Source: Propionibacteriaceae bacterium (GTDB lineage: Bacteria; Actinomycetota; Actinomycetes; Propionibacteriales; Propionibacteriaceae). From it: a stretch of DNA of 36,852 nucleotides. The position numbers and the translations under genes were made by a program. The notes beneath the pieces are model-generated. The model was not told where the DNA came from, did no database searches, and saw nothing but the letters and a program-made list of their open reading frames with translations. Below are positions 25,639 to 32,282 of this stretch, in pieces. The stretch is taken from NCBI GenBank assembly GCA_003158895.1, contig PMLO01000058.1:13013-49864 (forward strand). The letters are read 5' to 3'. How positions within the stretch are numbered: position 1 is the stretch's first letter; each line of letters starts with the position of its first letter.

Positions 25639-27431
25639 CGGGCAAATTCCTTCTTCTCGAGCGGCAGGTGCCGGTTGACACGTGCGGCGAACTCTTCCGG
25701 AAGCTCTGGCGACATCCGGTGCAACGGGTTGGACTCCATGCCACCTGTCGGCGTGACCCGTGACGCGATCTTCGGGAAGTACGTCTGTTCCGGGTCGACG
25801 GGGACGACGAAGAAGGCTGGCCCGTCCGATGCGAAGAGGTCCTCGAAACCCTCCGTCTGGAGGCCCTCTGCGCCCAGCGTCAGCACAGGCACACCATAGG
25901 CGCGGGCGAACAGCTCCCAGTTCGGGAAGCCCAGCCCGGTACTCGTATCGCAGCCAAGGTAGGCGCCGTCGAAGTAGCCGCGCTGCGTCATGCGGATCGA
26001 GGCGTAGCCCTCGTTGCTGAACAGGAAGATCTTGATCGGCAACCCGTTCACTGCCACCGTCGCGAGCTCCTGGCAGTTCTGCATGAAGCCACCGTCGCCC
26101 TCGATGAGCACCGTGCGCCGACCAGGACTCGCCAGCGCCGCCCCGATCGCGCCGGACAGGCCATAGCCCATGCTCGCGAGGCCGTGGTCCGTGATCATCG
26201 TCTGCCCCGCCTTCAGGTCGAAGGCCTGCATCGTCACCGTGAAGGCACCGCCGCTGCTGCACGGGACGATGACATCGTCTGCCGTGCACTCGTCGGACAG
26301 CCGGCTGACGAATCGGTATGGGTCCACGAATCCCGGGCCGGTGACGTTGACGTCCTCCACCGTGGGCAGCAGCTCCCGGATCTCACGGCACTCGGCGAGC
26401 CAGCCGGCCCAGCCTGGCAGGTCTTCGCTCAGGACAGCTGTCAGGGCCTCGTCGGCGTCGGCGAGCCAGGGCTCATCGACCTTGGGGTGACCCTTCGCGA
26501 GCTCAGCAGGGTCGAGGTCGACCTGGACCACGTGGGCGAGTGGCGCGAACTCCTGCCAGTTGAACCCGGTCTGCTGCAGGCCCAACCGCGTTCCGAGTGC
26601 CAGCACCAGGTCACTCTGCTGAATGAGGACGTTGGCTCCTCGCTGGCCCCAGGTGTTCGGCCTTCCGGCAAACACCGGGTCGTCCGACCCGATCCTGTCG
26701 GCACCGTTCCAGGTCGTCATGACGGGCAACGAGAGCTCGCGCAGACGCCCAAGAGCGGCCGCCGCCGCCGCACGGCCTACGCCGCCGCCGAGCAGGACCA
26801 CGGGCCGTTCGGCTCGGCGGAGCGCCGCGACGACGCGATCTGTCACAGCGTTGTCGAGAGCCGGCGTGCCTGCGGCCGATTCCTCGTCATCCTCCAGCTC
26901 GCTGGGGTCGACGGGGGCGCCTTGCGCGTCGAGGCACATCTCGATGAAGACCGGACCGCGGCGCCCTGACTCACCCTCGCGCACCACCTTCGAGAACACG
27001 CCGCGCCCCACCGGAGCCTCGATCCGCAGCGTGGCACTGCAGACCGGGGCGGTCAGGGCCATGCCATTGACCTCCTGGATGCCGCGCTGACGCAGCGGAC
27101 CCCGCGCGAGGTCGGTGGACTTCACCTGTCCGCCGATCACCAGCAGCTCTCTGGACTCAAGATACGCGCCAGCCATCGCGGTGAGGATGTTCGTCAGCCC
27201 CGGGCCCGCCGTGACAAGGGCGAACGCTCGCCGCGCCACGCCGGTCGCCCGTGCCTGCTCGTTGAAGTACTCGACGGCGATGCCTGCGGCGACCTCGTGG
27301 ACCACCGGGGTGCACGACATCGTCTTGCGTGCGCCGTCGAGCAGGTGCATCGAGTTGCCACCGGCCACGAAGAAGCAGTGCGTGTACCCCAGGTCCTCGA
27401 GCCACGTCATGACGACGTCGGAGTACTTCAT
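25635..27431 (-). CDS. Thiamine-diphosphate-dependent carboligase (acetolactate-synthase-like; possible YerE-type)
   Basis: This 598-aa protein has the full three-domain ThDP enzyme fold. The catalytic Glu46 in VVHEVAAG activates the cofactor. A central Rossmann-like domain holds LLGGGVGRAAAAAALG. The ThDP/Mg motif GDG (445–447) with Asn473 in FSNEGY matches GDG-X25-N. It is longer than a simple decarboxylase and resembles IlvB. In yersiniose biosynthesis the related YerE transfers an acetyl unit from pyruvate to the C4 ketone of CDP-3,6-dideoxy-4-ketoglucose, exactly the intermediate that rfbF-rfbG-rfbH would make here. No IlvN-like small subunit is adjacent. The YerE-like role is inferred from context. 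Confidence 0.8.
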   Translation of the reverse strand: MKYSDVVMTWLEDLGYTHCFFVAGGNSMHLLDGARKTMSCTPVVHEVAAGIAVEYFNEQARATGVARRAFALVTAGPGLTNILTAMAGAYLESRELLVIGGQVKSTDLARGPLRQRGIQEVNGMALTAPVCSATLRIEAPVGRGVFSKVVREGESGRRGPVFIEMCLDAQGAPVDPSELEDDEESAAGTPALDNAVTDRVVAALRRAERPVVLLGGGVGRAAAAAALGRLRELSLPVMTTWNGADRIGSDDPVFAGRPNTWGQRGANVLIQQSDLVLALGTRLGLQQTGFNWQEFAPLAHVVQVDLDPAELAKGHPKVDEPWLADADEALTAVLSEDLPGWAGWLAECREIRELLPTVEDVNVTGPGFVDPYRFVSRLSDECTADDVIVPCSSGGAFTVTMQAFDLKAGQTMITDHGLASMGYGLSGAIGAALASPGRRTVLIEGDGGFMQNCQELATVAVNGLPIKIFLFSNEGYASIRMTQRGYFDGAYLGCDTSTGLGFPNWELFARAYGVPVLTLGAEGLQTEGFEDLFASDGPAFFVVPVDPEQTYFPKIASRVTPTGGMESNPLHRMSPELPEEFAARVNRHLPLEKKEFAR

Positions 27432-28495
27432 GCATGCTCCCCAAGTGCCGTGTCTATGGTCTGCCGCGTGACCGCGGCGATCACGTCCCAGTCCTTCGCG
27501 GTTGCGCCGGTCTCCACCTCGGCCACCCCACCATCTGGTGCAGGCAGAATCAGGCGGAAGGCGTCGGCCGAGTGCTTCTTGTCCGCGCGGAACGCCTGCT
27601 CGAACCGCTCCCAGTCGAATCCGAGCAGCGCCTCGTCGACGGTGCCGGCACCCGCGAGCAGCGAGCGACAGTGCTCACCGAGCGCGTTGACCAGAGGGCC
27701 CTTGGCGCTGAGGGGGTGGTTGATCGCGCACAAGACTCCAAAAGCCACCGCAAGACCGTGGCTAAGTCGGTGATCGACGGCGCTCTCGACGGCGTGGCCG
27801 AAGGTGTGGCCGAAGTTGAGCAGCCGCCGCTCGAGCTGGTCGTGCTCGTCGACCTCGACGAACCATCGCTTGCAGAGAAGGACGTGCTCGATGAGTGCAG
27901 CAGGGTCCTCGGCGAACCGCGCATGGAGCCACAGGTACTCGTTGAACGCCTCGGGGCCACGGCAGTAGGCGATCTTGACGGCTTCGCTCAGCCCGGCCGC
28001 TATCGCCGAGCCGGACAGCGACGCAAGGAAGACCGGGTCGATGATGACGGACTCGGGCGGGTAGATGCCGCCGACCAGGTTCTTGACTTCGCCCACGTTG
28101 ATCGAGCTCTTGCCGCCGATGCACGAGTCAGCCATCGCCATCAGCGTCGTCGGGACGTAGCTCCACGCCAGACCGCGCATGTAGACGTCAGAGACGAACG
28201 TCGCGACGTCCTGGACGACACCGCCACCGACAGCGAGGACACGATCGCCGCGCCGGACGCCGGCCTGACGCAGCTCCAAGATCAGACGCTCGCAGCCCGC
28301 AAGGGTCTTCGTGTGCTCCGACGCCTCGACAACCAGGACCGGCGCATCGCGCTGCGGCACCATGGCGCGCACGGCGCTGTCGACGATGACGACGTCACGG
28401 GTGCCGGCGACAGATCTCAGGAACCCGCCGGAGCCGATCCGGACGTCATAGCTACCGACCGAGGTCGTAACGTTGAACTCAGAGTGTGCGACCAA
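27428..28495 (-). CDS. 3-dehydroquinate-synthase-like sugar phosphate cyclase
   Basis: This 355-aa member of the DHQS superfamily closes carbocycles from phosphorylated 2-ketoses. NAD-site GGGVVQD (90–96), VPTTLMAMADS with GGKS (Lys119), and VKN (Lys128, Asn129) are conserved. The metal ligands are Glu161 in GLSEAVK, His224 in GHTFGH and His236. The usual HGE after the third ligand is HGL here, which suggests a substrate other than DAHP. A housekeeping aroB is expected elsewhere. The start is uncertain: no ATG or GTG fits, and TTG 28495 with GGGG seven bases upstream overlaps the SDR stop. It overlaps the ThDP gene by ATGA. It could make a cyclitol-like part of the surface sugar. Confidence 0.78.
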   Translation of the reverse strand: MVAHSEFNVTTSVGSYDVRIGSGGFLRSVAGTRDVVIVDSAVRAMVPQRDAPVLVVEASEHTKTLAGCERLILELRQAGVRRGDRVLAVGGGVVQDVATFVSDVYMRGLAWSYVPTTLMAMADSCIGGKSSINVGEVKNLVGGIYPPESVIIDPVFLASLSGSAIAAGLSEAVKIAYCRGPEAFNEYLWLHARFAEDPAALIEHVLLCKRWFVEVDEHDQLERRLLNFGHTFGHAVESAVDHRLSHGLAVAFGVLCAINHPLSAKGPLVNALGEHCRSLLAGAGTVDEALLGFDWERFEQAFRADKKHSADAFRLILPAPDGGVAEVETGATAKDWDVIAAVTRQTIDTALGEHA

Positions 28496-29222
28496 CAGAG
28501 AACCCCAGATCGACGGTGATTGACTGGCCGGTGATGGCGGTGTTCCGGCTCGATGCAAGATATCCAACCACGTTCGCGACGTCGTCGGGGCCCACGATTC
28601 TTCCGGCGGGAGTGGCCGACTCGACACGCTCGATCTGCTCGGCCGAGAGCATCGACCGTGTCATCGGGGTGTCCACCACGCCTGGCAGTACGGCGTTGAC
28701 GAGGATCCCTAAGGACGCGAGGTCCATCGCCGCGGCCCGGACAAGACCGCCGACGGCCGCCTTCGAGATGGTGTACGAGTACTTGTCCGGGCGAGCAAGG
28801 TCTTGCCAGATCGAGCTGAGCACCACGACTCTTGCCCCGGGGGCGAGGCGTCCTGCGGCAAGAAGATCGCGAAGACCACGGGCGATGACTGTCACGTTGA
28901 CGTGGAGCAGCCGGTCGAGGTCGTCGTCGTTGAACGTCGCGGCGCTGTCGTTCACGTTGATGCCATGGGCCCAGACCACAGCATCGAGCATGGGGAGCAC
29001 GGCCGTGTCGATCTCGTCGGCGAAGACGACCGCATTGGGCGCTTCCTGCCTGACGCTGCGCGAGGATCGAAGCACGGTGAAGCCGTCGATGACCAGCTGT
29101 GACGAGACAGCGGATCCGAGTGCCCCAAAGCCTCCGATCACGAGCGCTGTCTGCGTGCGCTGGCGCATGCCGACCGGTATGCGGTCACTGCTCGGCGCGC
29201 CGTCGATGCGCTGCATCGTCAC
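28479..29222 (-). CDS. Short-chain dehydrogenase/reductase
   Basis: This 247-aa classical SDR has the cofactor motif VIGGFGALGSA near residue 28, VLSSIW with the catalytic Ser, and YSYTISKAAV providing YxxxK. VLPGVVDTPM after it is typical. The expected NNAG motif is replaced by AHGIN. It probably reduces a ketone on the sugar or cyclitol made by the adjacent cyclase or ThDP enzyme. The GTG at 29222 overlaps the GtrA stop and is taken as the start; ATG 29216 is possible. Confidence 0.8.
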   Translation of the reverse strand: MTMQRIDGAPSSDRIPVGMRQRTQTALVIGGFGALGSAVSSQLVIDGFTVLRSSRSVRQEAPNAVVFADEIDTAVLPMLDAVVWAHGINVNDSAATFNDDDLDRLLHVNVTVIARGLRDLLAAGRLAPGARVVVLSSIWQDLARPDKYSYTISKAAVGGLVRAAAMDLASLGILVNAVLPGVVDTPMTRSMLSAEQIERVESATPAGRIVGPDDVANVVGYLASSRNTAITGQSITVDLGFSVGRTL

Positions 29223-29719
29223 GCCTGATCACGTAAGGGGAGGGCGTCGAGGCTCGGGGCCGGACGCTTGAAAGTGAACATCTTGTGCGCGACATACGTC
29301 CCGAACGCCTGAAGTGCCATCACGATGGCCTGTGCCGGCAGGACCTGCATGTGCAGAAGCTCGACCAGGACAGGTAGGAGCGCAAGGTTCACGCCGAGCG
29401 ACACCAGGTAGACAGACCAGAACCGAGCGAGGTCCCGCCACCAGTGCCCGCGGACCCGGAACACGAGCCAACGTTGCAGGACGTACGCCTCGAGAACGCC
29501 GATCACGTGAGAGATGACGAGCACTACAAGGTAGTGGACGACGTGTCCGAGAGTCGCCTGGAGCCCAGCGAAGACAGCGAAGCTGAACGCGGTGTTGACT
29601 ACCCCGACGAGGCCGAAGTGAACCAGCTCCTTGACCGGAAGGGCCCGAACACGGACGGTGAGTCCCCCCTCGGACGGTTGGAGCGTCATGTCGACTGGCC
29701 GCGCAATCTCAGAGTTCAC
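29219..29719 (-). CDS. GtrA-family membrane protein (putative lipid-linked sugar flippase partner)
   Basis: This 166-aa protein has four predicted membrane helices (about residues 33–52, 60–80, 99–120 and 126–147), with HFGLVGVVNTAFSF opening the first and LQRWLVFR and AHKMFTFKR after the second and fourth, the usual GtrA pattern. GtrA proteins are thought to move undecaprenyl-phosphate-linked sugars across the membrane with a GT2 partner. That GT2 gene is directly upstream and overlaps by GTGA. It is intact, unlike the GtrA remnant at 17899–18206. Confidence 0.85.
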   Translation of the reverse strand: MNSEIARPVDMTLQPSEGGLTVRVRALPVKELVHFGLVGVVNTAFSFAVFAGLQATLGHVVHYLVVLVISHVIGVLEAYVLQRWLVFRVRGHWWRDLARFWSVYLVSLGVNLALLPVLVELLHMQVLPAQAIVMALQAFGTYVAHKMFTFKRPAPSLDALPLRDQA

Positions 29720-30699
29720 AGACCGACCCGGTGTCGCACGATGTAGTTCGGCCGCTGCTTGACCTCTTCATAGATCAACCCGACGTACTCGCTGACGATG
29801 CCGATCATCGTGAAGAGGATGCCGAACAGCAGGAGGATGAAACCTATCAGCGTGCCGAACCCGTTGAACGGGACACCGGCGACGACGAATCGCACCGACA
29901 GAACCACGAGAAGAAGCAACGAGAGGAACGACACGCCGATCCCGGTGACCGTAATCATCCGTAACGGGACGTACGAGTGCGCGAAGATGCCCTTGAATGC
30001 GAGGTCGAGGACTTTGAGGGAATGGGCCTTCGACTCACCACCGAATCGTGGAGGGCGCTCATGCGCCACTCCGATCGACCGATACCCGACCCAGGCGAAC
30101 AGACCACGGATGAATCGATTGCGCTCCTGCATTCCGTTGACGGTCCGATAGACCTCGCGGTCCACCAGGCGGAAGTCGCTGGCATTGCGCGGGATCGCCC
30201 CGTCGGTGAGCTTGCCGGCAAGCCAGTAGAACGCCTTGCTGTTGAACGTCCGCAGCGGGCCCGTGCCTTGGCGTTCGCTCACCACCATGTAGACGTTTTC
30301 GTACCCATCCTCCCACTTGCGCAGGAATGTGGGGATGAGCTCCGGGGGGTCCTGCAGGTCGGCGGTCATCACGACCGCCGCGTCACCCGTCGCGTGTGCG
30401 AGCCCCGCCGTCAGCCCGCCATCCATGCGGAAGTTGCGTGCGAGCTGCAGGATCTTGAACCGGCTGTCGTCCTCGTTGATGCGTCGGAGCTTGGCCCAGG
30501 TGTCGTCAGTCGAGCCATTCTCGACAACGATGATCTCGAAGTCGTACTGAAGCTCGCCGGCCATCACGCCTTGAAGCCGACGAGCAAGCTCATCGACGCA
30601 GTCCGACTCGTTGTACGCCGGTATCACGACAGAGATCAGCTTGCGCGACACGAGGGCTTCATCCGCCTCGACCTGCGCCGCCACCTCGCCCACTGTCAC
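29716..30699 (-). CDS. GT2 glycosyltransferase with C-terminal membrane helices (GtrB/dolichol-phosphate-mannose-synthase-like)
   Basis: This 327-aa protein has a GT-A domain with SVVIPAYNESD at the start, NGSTDDTW, and TADLQDPPELI as the metal/nucleotide-binding acidic motif. The C-terminal third has two membrane helices (MITVTGIGVSFLSLLLLVV and GFILLLFGILFTMIGIVSEY). Such enzymes move a sugar from a nucleotide to polyprenyl phosphate on the cytoplasmic side. The GTG at 30699 overlaps the rfbF stop and is taken as the start. With GtrA it forms a lipid-linked sugar module. Its sugar donor may be the product of this cluster. Confidence 0.88.
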   Translation of the reverse strand: MTVGEVAAQVEADEALVSRKLISVVIPAYNESDCVDELARRLQGVMAGELQYDFEIIVVENGSTDDTWAKLRRINEDDSRFKILQLARNFRMDGGLTAGLAHATGDAAVVMTADLQDPPELIPTFLRKWEDGYENVYMVVSERQGTGPLRTFNSKAFYWLAGKLTDGAIPRNASDFRLVDREVYRTVNGMQERNRFIRGLFAWVGYRSIGVAHERPPRFGGESKAHSLKVLDLAFKGIFAHSYVPLRMITVTGIGVSFLSLLLLVVLSVRFVVAGVPFNGFGTLIGFILLLFGILFTMIGIVSEYVGLIYEEVKQRPNYIVRHRVGL

Positions 30700-31475
30700 G
30701 GCCACACTTTCCACGGAGCGTTGCCACCGTCCCACATCTCATTCAGCAAGACGGACTCGCGATAGGTGTCCATCGGTTGCCAGAAGCCGTCGTGTCGATA
30801 CGCGGCGAGCTGGCCCTCGGCGGCGAGCCGTGCGAGGGGTTCGTGCTCGAGCATGACGTCGTCGCTGTCCAGGAGGTAGTCAAAGATCGAAGGCTCGAAG
30901 ACGAAGAACCCGGCGCTCACCCAATCGTCCATCTGCGGCTTCTCGCGGAAGCGCGTCACGGCGGAGTCTCGGTTGACGTCCACAAGACCGAAACGTGACA
31001 ACGGGCGCACAGTCGTGATCGTCGCCTTGCGCCCCTGCGCCTCATGGAATCCCACCAACGCGCTCACGTCGATGTCCGCCAAACCATCGCCGTAGGTCAC
31101 GATGAACCGCTCGTCCTGCACGTAGCGTTGAATTCTCTCCACACGTCCACCGGTCAGCGTGTTGGCGCCGGTATCTGCGACTGTGACCTTCCAGTCGCTC
31201 TCGAGGTGGTCATCGTGGAAGATGATCTCACTGGACTTTCCGAGCGTGATCGTGAAGTCGTTGTTGTGCGCCGCGTAGTTGAGAAAATACTCTTTGATCT
31301 GCTCGCCCTTGTATCCGACGCAGATGACAAACTCCGTGACACCCTGCGTCGCGAACGACTTCATGAGATGCCACAGGACTGGCTTTCCGCCGATCTCGAC
31401 CATCGGTTTGGGGCGGAACTCCGTCTCCTCCCGCATCCGGGTGCCAAGGCCCCCGGCGAGCAGCACTGCCTTCAT
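30696..31475 (-). CDS. rfbF: Glucose-1-phosphate cytidylyltransferase
   Basis: This 259-aa nucleotidyltransferase makes CDP-glucose from CTP and glucose-1-phosphate, the entry to CDP-3,6-dideoxyhexoses. The nucleotide loop LLAGGLGTRMREET and RPKPMVEIGGKP are at the N-terminus. YGDGLADID and GFFVFEPSIFDYL are RfbF-type motifs. ATG 31475 has AGAGGTG nine bases upstream and is preferred over the longer frame. It is the first gene of the eight-gene minus-strand operon, whereas its pathway partners rfbG and rfbH lie on the opposite strand. Confidence 0.94.
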   Translation of the reverse strand: MKAVLLAGGLGTRMREETEFRPKPMVEIGGKPVLWHLMKSFATQGVTEFVICVGYKGEQIKEYFLNYAAHNNDFTITLGKSSEIIFHDDHLESDWKVTVADTGANTLTGGRVERIQRYVQDERFIVTYGDGLADIDVSALVGFHEAQGRKATITTVRPLSRFGLVDVNRDSAVTRFREKPQMDDWVSAGFFVFEPSIFDYLLDSDDVMLEHEPLARLAAEGQLAAYRHDGFWQPMDTYRESVLLNEMWDGGNAPWKVWP

Positions 31476-31533
31476 CGCGGCTGTACACCTCTCGTCATCG
31501 AGCAGCATGTTCCGCCCGGATCAAACCAGGGGA

Positions 31534-31539
31534 AGTATA
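31534..31539 (-). promoter_or_regulatory. rfbF: Possible -10 element of the rfbF operon
   Basis: On the minus strand TATACT is a strong -10 match, about 60 bases ahead of the rfbF ATG. A -35 match at normal spacing is poor. It is the only good promoter-like hexamer in front of this operon. Confidence 0.4.
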
Positions 31540-31769
31540 CCCGTCTGAGCCCGCAGACGCTTGCAGGCATGCGCGCATCTCACGGTCCGATCTGCGTGTC
31601 GACCAGCGTGGCGGCGGCCGTCGTTCACCACACCGCATCGGCCGATGTCTACCCGCCCGAGGGCTTACCCGCGATCATCCGAGGCTTCTGCACCACGCGG
31701 GTCGAGACTGAACCTCGATCCACCGGTGAGGGTGGTCTTCTCGGCGGGTCGTGACACGAAAGATCGAGG

Positions 31770-31925
31770 TTAGTGGACGTGGATCCGCGGGTTCGCGGCG
31801 AGCCACTCCTTCACGGCTGGGTGCATGTGGGCGGCGTAGTTGTCCATCACCAGGTGCAGATCGACGCCCGGGTAGGCGCGGGCGACCTGACGGCAGAACA
31901 CGAGGAACTCTTGGTGGCGGTGCCG
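31770..31925 (-). pseudogene. IS630-family transposase fragment
   Basis: The minus-strand frame RHRHQEFLVFCRQVAR, then DLHLVMDNYAAHMHPAV and WLAANPRIHVH, matches the middle of IS630 DDE transposases, including the second catalytic Asp. The rest of the protein on both sides is missing, and a stop follows directly at the inverted-repeat junction. It is inactive. Confidence 0.75.
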
Positions 31926-32282
31926 CGGGGGTCGCACCACGAGGCCCGCCGCAAGAGTTGAACTTTCCGGTTCGTGACATTCGAGACGCCGACGCAGGGC
32001 TCCGGGGCCGGTTTGGTCGGCGGCAGAGTGTGGGCATCGGTGGGCCATCTGGGCTCTGATCGCCTGACCGCGTTTGGTCTCTACATTCCACAGGCGGGAA
32101 TGGAAGAGTCCTGCTGACAGAATCCGGTGGCGTCGTCTGGCGTGGCCGTTGTTGCGTTCTGCGGGACAGGACGACGACGCGCAGACACGCTGTGCTAGGC
32201 CCTGCCCCTCGCGCATTCATCCGTGGCTTCCGGGTCGAATTGCCTGAGCGTGCAGCACCATGAGAAAGAACGTCGCTGCCGG

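Larger units (their letters stand above)
31476..32282. other. Gap with mobile-element debris
   Basis: The 807 bases contain the rfbF promoter region, an IS630 transposase fragment (31770–31925) and an inverted repeat. AACCTCGATC (31711–31720) is the exact reverse complement of GATCGAGGTT (31762–31771), and the second arm touches the point where the transposase similarity ends. From 31926 to 32282 I recognise nothing. It looks like a scar of past insertions. Confidence 0.5.

Noticed and set aside
27428..28495. Housekeeping aroB of the shikimate pathway
   Set aside because: It lies in a sugar operon away from aroC/aroK and has HGL for HGE; genome data are needed, but a specialised cyclase is more likely.
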